A stretch of DNA of 64,000 nt from Diospyros lotus (Eukaryota > Streptophyta > Magnoliopsida > Ericales > Ebenaceae): assembly GCF_014633365.1 (NCBI RefSeq), contig NC_068348.1:62001-126000 (forward strand), read 5' to 3'. The notes under the pieces are model-generated. The model worked only from the letters and a program-made list of their open reading frames with translations. It was not told the origin of the DNA and made no database searches. How positions within the stretch are numbered: the stretch's first letter is position 1; each line of letters begins with the position of its first letter. Made by a program: the position numbers and the translations under genes. Below, one piece after another: positions 10,485 to 21,724 of the stretch.

Positions 10485-11836
10485 CCGACGACCATTGATT
10501 TCCTCTGACCATCACTGCACCGATTCTTCTACCCAGGTACCTTCCTTCCTTTTTGATACTTTTCGAGCCCTTGGGACAATGACTCATTTTAAGTTTGGGG
10601 GGAGGGTTTTGATGATCCAATCATGCATGATGTGTTCACCTATCTAGTTTTTTTTTTTTTTAAAAAAAAAAAATTCTTGTGTTGTTGGGTAGACATGCCA
10701 TCAATGATGAAACTTATTTGGTACCATTTTGATGAAATGAGTAAAGATAGTGATGCTCTCATTTTGTTTTGTGGTTCATTATCCATGTTAGACGAATGTT
10801 TGAGCACAAGTGTCAGGAAGTTAAATGCACAGGTTCCCAATTAAACTTTCGCCCTTAAACCAACTTTGTGAGTGACTCAATCATCAAACATTATGAAAAA
10901 AAAAATTTGGGGAAGATTGAGCCATGATAGCAAATGTTGAGGAATGTGTTCACTCCGTGCTTTGTGTGGAATGTGTTAGGCATACTAAGGGAAGCTAGGC
11001 AATGACCATAGGCTAGTGATCTAATCCCTATGTCACTATGTCGTGCACCAATGTAAAGTTGAGCCTGCATATATCTTATACCTTTCTTCGTAGCCTAAAT
11101 GACTTGAGTGATTATGCCCGTAGAGGTATCTTAAAACCTGGTGCCCCGTGGTCATCTGGCTTGGGAGTCATTGGCTAAAAGCTCGTTACGAGGGTCATTC
11201 AGAAAGCTTAATGGAGTGAAGGCTTGCACATAAGATATCAAAAAAAAAAAAAAAATGAGATGGAGCATAAAATGCACTCATTCAGCCAAAAAAAAAAAAA
11301 AATCAATAATGGTGCCGATGTTTGTAACTCTTAGGGATTGAGAAAACTGGTGGGTTTGACTGTCTAATGGATGTTAGCATACCGAAGCATTCAAAATAAG
11401 AGAGAGTCCTCACAAACCAAGACAACGCCATATTTGGCTGAGTACAACCAAACTTGAAAAAGAAAGAAAAGAGTGATTGAGAGCACCTAGGGACTGAATG
11501 AAAAGACCAAGTTTGGGGATGGAGTGCATATTACGAGCGAGAAAGTATACAGGACCATCAAAGGGGTCGGGATACCAACAACCTTATGCATGATATTGTA
11601 CCTGACAGGATTCGCACACACACACACGTCAAAACATGGAATAAGTCTAAAAACAGTTTTGTAGCATTACTAGAACACTTGTGTGAATTATGAATGATAC
11701 CAAAATCTGAGGCTACCTTGAAGGCTATTCAACTTGTAAGTGATTTTGAAACATTAACTATTCTCTACTTGAGGGGTGATACATTTGAGTTGATAATTTT
11801 GCTCGGGACGATCAAGAGTCTAAGTTTGGGGGTATT
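10485..11836 (+). other. Athila-1 3' non-coding zone
   Basis: No coding capacity; nearly identical to 42508-43839 in copy 2. It holds A-tracts, a T/A hairpin near 10650-10670, and several AAGTTTGGGG motifs (10590, 11506, 11822). The last abuts the 3' LTR and is the polypurine tract. Confidence 0.75.
11822..11836 (+). other. Polypurine tract region, Athila-1
   Basis: AAGTTTGGGGG then TATT, directly before the 3' LTR start at 11837. Plus-strand DNA synthesis would start here. Copy 2 has the same sequence ending at 43839. Confidence 0.75.
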
Positions 11837-13182
11837 TGATAAGTGTCTTTTATACACTTATTTTGGTCTATAAACTTGGCATTTATACATTCAATAAGCA
11901 TGATTTCTACTTGATTTGGTTCTATATATGCTTATGTAGATGTGGAGCATGTGTTAAAGCGAATATGGAGCAAAAAGAATGATTTTGGCATATGATGGGA
12001 GTGAAATGAAGCTTGGAGGCATGGTCGGGTACTGAATTAAAAGAAAGCAAAAGAGTATCAAGCAAAAAGTGGAAGATGATGAAGAAAGAAGCAAAAAGAA
12101 GAAGGCTAGCGAGCTCATAGCGGTATGCATATCGCTGTAAGATTTAGTTGTTGGAGCTCACGGTCCTACAGCGGAATGCATATCGCTATAGGACCGCTTT
12201 AGGATTTTCTTTCTGGAGCTCACGGGTCTGCAGCAACAAGCATACCGTAGTAGGACCGCGGCAAGGTTCAAAGCTTCGTTTTAAGCCCGTTTCAATCCAA
12301 ATAAAAGAGAGATGGACTCCTTCAAGGTGTAGGACTTTGATAACCTAAAGAGAACTATATAAAGGCTCATTTAAGAAAGATGAAGGACTTCTTGGAAGGA
12401 AGGAGAAGACGGCAAGTCGAGGCAAAAAGAGGAGATTTTCTTGAAGATCTTCGATTTTTGGTTTTATTTTTCAGTTCTTTCTTCTTTACAACATTATGAA
12501 CTCCATTTTTATTACTCTTTCGTTGTTTGAAACTATGTTAGGCTAAGTACTTTATGACTAGGGTGATTGATGAAACCTAGTTCAATGTTGGTTTAATTAA
12601 AAGTAGTTGGGTTTTATTTTATTCTTGTCTTTTGAGTTGATCGTTTGTTATGCACTAATTCTATTTTAATGCTTAGCCGCCCTTAGAACGTGTTTGTGAT
12701 TTATATTGCTTTTGAGAGATTCAATATAAATTAGCACTTGATAATAAACGACATAAGGTTCGATAATAGGTAAAGATGCCGTTATGCCTTGTGAAATCTT
12801 ATTTTGATGATCATTGTGGATAAATGCATGTTTGTATATTTACAGATTAATTAGAGATAATTAATCTCATATGTGAGCATAGATTCGATTGACCATCGAG
12901 AGAGGCCTTTGAGTAACTTAGGCTCATTGATTTTCATCTCAAAGCAAGAATTATGAAACCTGATCACTGAAAGATTTAACCATTATAGAACTATGGTGGA
13001 TTCATGAACCCTAGTGCATTAGATTTCTATCTTTAAAACCTAAAGAGTTATTTTGTGTTTTACTTTTGGTGAGTTAGTTTTAACTTATATAAAACTTCCA
13101 TTGATTATTATTTAGATTGTGTGTGGCTTATTAAAGTTAATAGTGGTTAAAGTAGGAATTAAAAGCTAATCCTCGTGGGAAC
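11837..13182 (+). repeat. Athila-1 3' LTR, first part
   Basis: Starts TGATAAGTGTC and is collinear with 323-1682 except for a short deletion in the palindrome zone. It breaks off at CCTCGTGGGAAC, where the 13183-24380 element is inserted; the remaining 68 bases are at 24386-24453. TATA box at 12356-12365. Confidence 0.92.
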
Positions 13183-15833
13183 TGTAACACCCGGTGTAAC
13201 CGGTGTTAAGAGAATAGGAAAGGAAGTAAGTAAACTTCCAAAAATGCCCTTGAGAAGGAGATGGATCCTTGAGATTGAGAATGCCCATGAGAAGAGTATT
13301 TTGGTAATTTGGATAGAGAAATCCAATAAAGGGTATTTTGATAAATTAAAAATAATTCATATGTGGAATTAGGTGTGTAAGTGAATAAAAATCCCAATTT
13401 GGTATTTATGTGGAGATATATGGGATTAATAAATTCACAAAGAGTATTTGAGAATTTTGGAGTGAGTCCCTAAAGGAAATTAATTATGGAAAATAGGGAA
13501 AATGGTGGATATGAAATTATTGGAGGAAATAATAATTTTTCCCTAAAATGGTGAGTTAATATGGTAATGCCACATGAAAGACCAAGATAAAGAATTGAAA
13601 GCCAAGTTTGTGTCTTAGAGTGACACTTGGCATAATCTTGGAAATTTGAGAGTAATTATATATTAGAAATGTGGGAGCATATATATATATATGTGGATTT
13701 ATGAGTTGGAGAAGGATTTAATTAAATGCAAAAAGAAATGCTAATTGGTCTTTCAAGCATTTAATGAGAGGCATGATTATATGGATTAAAGTAAATCCAA
13801 AAGAAAATGCTAAATGGTCACCGTTAATGCCTTGGAAAATATGAGATTTAAATAAATGCAAAAAGAAAATGAGAAATTGGTCACCCATTAATGCTTTGGA
13901 AAATTGTGGGATTTATTTAAATGTGAAAGAAAATGATTATTTCATTCAAGTGGTCTCTCATGTGATGGGGGAAAATGACCAAATTAAATAAATAGAAAAG
14001 AAATTCTATTTTTGGGATTTCAAGACAAGATCAAGGGTGGAGATCTAAGAAAACCAAATGGCTTGGATTGTGCTTCTTCTGTTTTCTCCAAGAGAGAAGT
14101 CTTGTTTATTAATTTGGATGGTTGAGATTTAGTTTTCCCTTAAGCACATGGATTGTGCCTTTAGTGAGTGGCTAGGATGCATTCTTAAAGTATGGGGAAA
14201 CTAGTATATAATGGCAAGTGAGAAAGTCTTGGTTTCCTTTGGCCATTTGGAGAAAGAAATGAAGAAGGAAAGAAAGAAAGAGAGATAGGAAGAAGTCTCT
14301 CATGGAGGAAAGAAATGGAGAAGAAAAGAAGAAGAAGTTAAGGTAAGCTTTATTCTTTCTTCTCTCCATTTTAGTATGCTTGTATGCAAAGTAAATTTCT
14401 TTTGGAATGCCATCTTAGATGGGAGAAAATGAAGATGGAAGCTCTCTTGAAATGAAGATTTAAATATCCAAGAAGAGGTAAGGGATGGCCCCATGGGAGT
14501 GTGGCCTTGCAATGGGTTGTAAATATGTTTCATAAATGTATATGTTGCATTTGGCATGTTTTTTTATGTTCATGAGACTTATGGCCATAGGTTAGTTTGA
14601 GAACATGGTTGAAATGGTGGGTTGATGCCTCTAACCTTGGAGGGTTGTGAGGGCAAAGAAACCTAGCCACACTTGCATGCATTGGGCATCATATAAACTT
14701 GTTATGTTCATATTTATTTTGCATTGCACCCTTATTGAGCTTAATAGCTCATGAGGTTTTTACCCTCACATGTAGGTTGTGAAAGCATGGTAAAGTAAAG
14801 GAAATGGTGGAATGGCATGTGGAAGCATGGAAAGAAGATTCAAGTGCATGTTATGGCTTATGGAAGCCAATGTTGTTATGTTTGATTTATGAGATGTAAA
14901 CTTGTTTGGTTGGTGATGGTTTATTCAAGCCTAAGATCATGTGTGTAATCTATATTTTGGAATGTTTGATTTTATTTTGAAATGAGGCATTGGCTTAAGG
15001 CATGTTGAAGCCTAGGTTGGGTGAAAGCCTCATTGTTGGGTGTGTTATGGGAAGCAACCAAGATGTAAAGTAAAATGATTTTTGTTGGAAAATTTGTGGG
15101 TGTTTGATGTATGTTATGGAAGCATCAAGAGGTGGTTTAAGCCTTAATTATGGAGAAATAAAGGCAAAAATTGAAGGAATATGAAGAGTATTTATTAATT
15201 TTTATTTCTGGAAAATTTGGGTTAGGAGGCCCAAGAAGAAAAAAAAAAAAATTTTGGAAGCAGCCAGCAGCAGGGCCGCACGTGCAGGCAGGGCCGCGCA
15301 CGCAGCCAGCACCTAACGGGGCCCTGCGCGGGCCCCGGGCGTGCCAGCAGGCCCCGCAAGCCAATTTCTTTTTTAAAATTTGGAATTTTGAGAAATTAAG
15401 GGGCATTTCTAAATTGATTTTGGGCCCCGGAAGAATTTTCAAAATAAAAGGGTATTTCGGGCATTTTTGGGAATAATGGCAAAATTTTGAAAATTTGAGT
15501 TTTTCCTCCAAATTTGGTAATCAATTAATGGATTGATTTAAATGGTGATTTTATGGAGCCCGGTAAAAATTCTTGAATGGGAAAAGAATTAAAAATAATT
15601 GAGAAAATGGCGATTGGGCATCTGAATGAGATTTTCTTTATAGCCAATGCGGTGTGGCTAAAGCCCAATTCTGCTAGTGAATCCTGGGGTTCAGGGAAGG
15701 GAAGGACGAGCCTAGTTCCCACCTAGGGTGTTTCGTCTTGAAACATGGTCCGCCCTTCACCTAAGGCCGGGAAGGTGGACAATTCGGGTAATTGTTCACG
15801 AGTAACACCCGTAAGTGGGAGAGGGGCGTTACA
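13183..15833 (+). repeat. 5' LTR of the LARD-like element
   Basis: TGTAACACCCGGTGTAACC to GGGGCGTTACA. Putative TATA box TATATAAT at 14205-14212. A GC-rich block at about 15255-15355 differs strongly from the partner LTR although the flanks are almost identical. ORFs in both strands here are low-complexity and rejected. Confidence 0.9.
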
Positions 15834-15836
15834 GTT

Positions 15837-15848
15837 TGGTATCAGAGC
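15837..15848 (+). other. Primer-binding site, initiator tRNA-Met
   Basis: TGGTATCAGAGC, three bases after the LTR end; the usual primer site of chromoviruses and many copia elements. Confidence 0.85.
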
Positions 15849-18090
15849 GTGGTTGGAGCATCAAGTAGAGGATGCTTGGAGAAATGTGGTTGAAGGTTGA
15901 TCGGAAGGCCTTGGAAGTAGAACCACAAGTGACCGAGGACCCTAGGAGTTGGGTTGGGGCATTGAGGCTTGTGGTAATGAGGATGATGTGCTCGGATATT
16001 CCTGCTATAGGAATAAGAAAATATCATGGGTCGAGATGATATATCGTAGGAGATATACGGGTCGAGCAAAGAAGAGTCAAATGCCCAAGTGTGGGATTGG
16101 TATCGAGGACCCGAATGTAGAAATTTGGGGACTTCATGAAGCATTTTAAGGATGAGATTTCCTTGTGATTGAAGTATTGAGGCTCGTGTGGGGACACAAA
16201 GCCGAATCATGACAAGAGTCATAAAGGGGCCTGGAGGGCTTGAGGTGTATCTAATCCGTGAAGGGGTTAGCAGAGTATCCTTATGTTGGGGATATGGCCA
16301 CGCATGTATAAGGGAATGGAGCTGTTCCCTTAGAGGTGGTGTTCTAAGGGTTGTGTGCTTGAATTAGGGTGAGCTAAGGCTGAGATTAGCTCGAAGCCCA
16401 AAGAAAGAAGTCGTCAACAAGTGGTGTGACGAGCTTCAGGAATGGAGTAAGCGAAGGTTGCTCGTAGATAAGCTCTAGGCAGAGCAAGCATGTGAGATAC
16501 ATGCCAGTCATGGCCGAGGTAGGCATGACATTGGTAGTTCATAAAAAGACTCCGAGGGGAGTCAGGTGTGCGTTATGCATGAGGGATGCATATGGTGCCA
16601 TGTGATTGTATCGTTATGACGATCCTGGAGGGGTCATGCCTAGGGAGTGAGTGGACCCTAGTTGGTTTCATGAGGAAACGGGAATTATCCTAGGAAAGGA
16701 TAGGCGTGTGGAAAATGGACCCTAGCGGGTGTTTGTATGAGATGGAAATCCCAAGTGAGTCAAGCTAGAATCTAGGATTAGGATAAAGGAGTTGGGCTTG
16801 CGTATATGTGCGTGTGGAAGCCATGGAATTGGAAGTCCTGATTGGGAAAGGCCAAGTAACCATTCATGTGATTGATGGATGATGGGCCAATCTAAACTCT
16901 CATTGACACGTGGGGTCAGGCGAGATGCCTAAAGTCGAGAGATGAGAGGTGAATAGACCCTCATTATGATACCTGGGGTCGAGATGACGCCTAAGGTTAT
17001 GAGACCCTTGATGGGAGATGCGGAGCTCACCCAATGAAGGGTATGAGCGGTGTGTGGGCCAAGGGTAGTGAATTGTGGCAACAGGACATCCACGAGCTAT
17101 ACACGCACAAGAAATGCCAACTTTGGATGCCAAGTGGGCAGGGGCATGGTAAGCGATGTGGAAGCCCAAGAATTTTACTTCCAAGTCAAGGAAGCCCGAT
17201 CGAGGCGTACGGGAAGGCCAGGCTGGGAGTAGTGACTGAATGCATACGTGAGTGTGCAAGGGGAGACGAGAGGTCTCAACTTACCTAGAGGGTAATGCAA
17301 GGCGCTCCGTGATTATGGGTGCAGGAGCTTGAGGTAGGCTCAGCGTGTCGGTTGTGGATCAAGAGACCATTGATAACCAAGCTTTTGGGATGAGCTAGGT
17401 GGTGAAATGAATCATGATGGGTTTGAATCCATTGTTATGGAAAGTTGGAACTTTCATATATTAATTGAGAACCGTGAGGTATGGTCTTGTGGGGTAAGAT
17501 CATGAGGCCTCAAGATGTGAAGTGTTCTAAGAGTCTCTTAAGTGATAAGAGATGTAGAGTCCTGAGGAGCGGGGCTTATGGTACGAGCTTGAGGTTATCA
17601 AGGCAAGGATAACCAAGTGAGATGGCTCGGGTAAGGTGGTGGCGGAACCATCGTAGCTCGGAAGGCTTTAAGTAGCCTTGATGCTAAGGGTGCAAGGCTC
17701 GGTGTAACGGATCTGATGTTATGGACTGTGTGGCAGAGGACTAATGAGTTGGCTCGCGTGAGGGCAAGTGGCCCATGGGCCTGAACAATTTAGTGAACTG
17801 CAGGTGACGGTCAGATGTCGAAGATCTGGAGCAGCACCTTAGGAAATTTGGTCAGGTGAGACCGAGAATCTTCTGTAAGGGATAGGACATCTAGAATAGT
17901 CCTAATGAAGAATCGCGGAACGCGGTATTGATCTGATAGATTTTTGTTGAGTAGGAAACCTGGTAAAGATAATGGCTGCGAGCGTGGTGGGGTAGTCATG
18001 CCGGGTTCGATATCAGAAGTGTGACTGGAAGGTGGAAAGTCACACTACGGGATGTGAAACAGATCAGAGTGGGACCTGAGCCATGCTGTA

Positions 18091-18336
18091 GGAAACTGTT
18101 GTTGGGCTAGTGTAAGGGACAACATGGTAATAATGATTAGGTGTTGACTCTCCGAAGCACAGGGCAATATGATGGGGAACCAATGTTGGGCCAGTGTATG
18201 GGAGTGACACATGATTGGGTGTTGACTCTCTGAAGCACAGGGCGACACGATGGGGAACTAGTGTTGGGCCAGTGTATGGGAGTGACACGATGATGGTGAC
18301 CAGGTGTTGGCACGCCTAAAGCACAGGGCAACACAG
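18091..18336 (+). repeat. Three tandem units of about 80 bases
   Basis: Each unit carries GTTGGGCYAGTGTA, then GACTCTCYGAAGCACAGGG or a close variant. The second and third are the closest pair over their first half. They lie inside the non-coding internal region. Confidence 0.8.
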
Positions 18337-21300
18337 TGACTATGCAGATGGCCAGGGACTGAAGATCTACGAGATGTTTGAGAAAGAAACCTAGGGAAAG
18401 GAAACGGGTCTAGCCAGGGAATAACGCTACAGTTGATGCCTATCGTTGATGGGTCTAATGCTAAGGACCACTGGATGTAGACGGTTAGTCCACATGAGGG
18501 ACTACAGCCCTCTACGTGGAGTAACTCGTCTGTAGTGGAGACGATTAGATGTCGAAGACTTGGGGTATGCTGTAGGTTATACCTAGGCCAGACCTAAAAT
18601 TCCGTAAGGGTTGAAGTATGGTGGTAGTGCTTTTGGTGTCAAAGCAGTAAGAAGGTTTGTGAATCGAGAGGTGATATCTTATGGTGTGATATCAAGAGGT
18701 GTGGTGATGCTCCTTGCTGAAGGATGCTAACGCAGTTGTGGTTAAATTTGATCGAAGTTGATCTGGTAAATTGGGATGATGGACCCAGTGTGATCTTGCA
18801 GTAATGCATGAAGACGAGATTGATTAGTAGAGTCAGTAAACGGCTCCAGAAATGTAAAGTAAGTGTCGTGGAGGGCGAGACAAGTGAAAGCCAACCATGT
18901 GACGAGAATATTGAAGCGTGCGGAGGTTTCAAGTATGGGGATCTCAAATCCTGTGATGCGAGTGTGGCAGGCTGTACGCGTGGCTAAGGCACGGTTCAAA
19001 ATTTGCGAAGGCTCGCAATTACATAGTCTGGTGACAGTCCTGGTCGTGTCGATGCGAAATGAGAAGGTATCCTCATATGGCACTGGAGGGGTTTCCGATA
19101 GATGACACATGATCAGTTGCCAGGTGGTAGCACCTAATGGCAATGACGGGAGCGTGAGGCCCGAGGACTGTGAGGTAAAGCCTTGTTGGTTGCCGTGTAT
19201 GTAACATAAAGGTTCAGCGGGTCCTGGTGGTTAGACAAGGTGAATTTTGAGAAAGAGATCCAGGGCGATAAAAGATGGTTGGTCAAGGCAAAATTATGCC
19301 GCTTAAGGGAGTGTGGCTTCGGAGTGAGAGCTATCAATGGTAGTTGAAAGGTGGTCAAGGAAGAACTTGAGATGTTCTCCCAAGAGAAGTTGAGCATGAG
19401 GCAACAACGTGGGATGAACTTCCTAAGGCGCTACAACTTCATCAGGAAAGATCACTCGGGGAAAAGCTAGTGAAATGGCGAGTGCCTGAGTAGGAAGGTG
19501 AGTTCTACGGCATCAAGTGGAAGCGTGAATTCCACAGGAGTAGCAGGGGTGATTTCCAATGGGTGTAGTTTATATCGAAGTGGTAGTCGATGATTGCAAG
19601 AGTAGTGCCTAGAGGAAGGTTGTGTTGGTTGTGAGCTGGCCGATCTGGCAAATGCTAATCTAGTTGGTTAGTCGAAAGTTGAGGGTGAAGTTAAGATGTT
19701 GCCAAAGAGTGGCGAGAGCTCGAAGGAAGAGCTTATGAGACAAGATTGATTTCTAGGAATGGTGTTAAGGTGATGAAATCACCTAATGGCTGTGAGTGAT
19801 ACAGCTAGAGGGATGCCTTAGTGTGTGGGCAATTGATGAGAATTAACCTCGTGTTTAAGGTTAATGGTTGTGAAAGGAAATCGGCTAGTGAAATTGTTGT
19901 GGTGTTAGAGCCCATGTGGTTGCTCACCGAGTGGTGTGAGCTGGTTGTAGCAAGTGTATAAGAAATCTGAGAGAAGCCAGAGTCTCTCATGGATTTAGCT
20001 AGCGATTATAAGTATAGAAAGTGATATGAGAAAGGCAACCTAAGAGTGGGGTCGTGCTGGTTGCGATGACTAGTGAGATTCATGGAGTAGCGAGTCTTTT
20101 AAGATGACATGGTGGTGTCATCGTCGCTATCAGGGAAAAGATATGGTCTGGAAGGTCAAAGGTAACCATTATGCATGGTAGGACCTTGAAGCCGAGAGTG
20201 AATGGCCATGAAGGCTGGTGCCTATGAAATTTGAGATGCAACGATCGTAGAGGGAAATTCATTGTTGTTCTGGTGTTGTCCTTGCTGAGAATGACAAAGG
20301 GAACCATTATGCATGGTTTAAATCAGGTGTCTATTGCGGTATGAGATTGAACCTGATTTAGGAAGGCTAAAAGTTTCGTGTCTTTAGGGTAAGAGGCTCT
20401 GTTGAGACATGGTGAGATTTGAAAAGTCCCAATGAAGTTGAAGCTGGGCGAGTAAATTTGGCTAGAAGACCGCTACAAGAGTGGGGGTGTAACCATGATA
20501 GCTTGTTGTTGTGCGGACCAAAGGCACGAGTCATCCTACAGGTGCGATGCATTAAGTGATTGTGCAGATGGTAATAAGCCATTCACTTATGCCACGCACC
20601 CTGGGTGATAACGAGGGCCAATTAATGGTCCTGCGACCTAAAGCGCAATGGTAGGATCCTGGACTTGTGATAAGGTAAATAGCCAAGGTAAGGCCTAGCA
20701 TGGGGACATGATTGTAAAAGCTGAAATGGGGTGAAGAATTGAAGAGGGGTTGCTCAGTGAAGAGTTCCCTTGTATGGGTAAGAGACCCCTACTAGCATGT
20801 GATATTGGCTAGTAAGTACCTTTGTGTGCTTAATGTGAAGAACTCCTGGTTGGGAGAAGAATGTGGCTCGAGCATGGTTAAGCTCGAGGTGAGATTGTAA
20901 TGGTGCGTGCATCGCCAAGCTCGAGTTGGACTCGAGTAATGCACGTATGGTTGAAATGTGTAATTACCTGGCATGGTGTTAGGTATGTTGATTTTGCGTA
21001 ATCATATCGATAAATGAGGGTCGACTGGTCAAGGTAGAAGACCATGTATGAAATGGTCGAAGTTGGCAAGGTGGGCCAAATGGGTGCTTCCCGTGTAGTG
21101 CTTGCACGATAAGTTGATCGGTAATGAGAGGTTGCCATGAGGATCAACTTAAGCTATGCATGCATGTGATTAATGGCGGTATGCCATGGCGAATGGGTGT
21201 TTGAGTGTCTTGTGGGCACTAAAGGAAACATTGCGGTGGATGATCAGTGTTAAGACGTTGCTGGTTGGACCAGCGTAAAATCGTGGCCATGTGTGTTTGG

Positions 21301-21711
21301 CAGTGTGAAACGTTGCCGTGTGTGATCGGCGTAAAATCGTGGTAGACTAATCAGTGATGCAATGTTAGCGAGAGTTGTTTGATTGATGGAAAATGGGAAG
21401 TGGACAGCAAGGTGATGCTTCGAGGCAGAGAAAATCCATCTATAGATGGACAGCGTTGCAATAAGTGAGACCAGCGACCAGAGGTGCGGTTTGGCGGGAG
21501 GCCAAAGCGGTATTCGATTGGTGAATGTCCTCGAGAGTAGGAGGATCAAAAGCCTAAAGCGAAGCCTTGAGGTAGGTGTAACCCAAGGTAAATGTGAGAA
21601 ATGAATAGGCTATGAGGTTCTCGAGCACGAGAATTTGCCATGTAGCCCGAGAATGCGATTATCTTAGGCAGGAGATTATGGTAAGGTGAATTTCAAGGAC
21701 GAAATTCTTTT

Positions 21712-21724
21712 AAGGAGGGTGGAA
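21712..21724 (+). other. Polypurine tract of the LARD-like element
   Basis: AAGGAGGGTGGAA directly before the TGTAACACCC of the 3' LTR, preceded by GGACGAAATTCTTTT as in Tekay/Del elements. Confidence 0.85.

Larger units (their letters stand above)
15834..21724 (+). other. Internal region of the LARD-like element, no coding
   Basis: 5.9 kb with a plus strand rich in G and A (many GTG, GAGG and TGG words). Only short minus-strand ORFs occur, which follow from this bias. I looked for RT (YxDD), integrase and protease motifs in the plus frames and saw none. It contains three tandem units at 18091-18336. Function unknown. Confidence 0.7.

Noticed and set aside
15137..15511. Overlapping ORFs on both strands in the LTRs of the coding-free element (also 23675-24058)
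   Set aside because: Both strands are open because of the GC-rich patch. The protein sequences differ between the two LTRs and contain no domain.
15842..16222. 126-residue minus-strand ORF in the coding-free element
   Set aside because: No domain, and antisense to the expected direction of transcription; explained by base bias.
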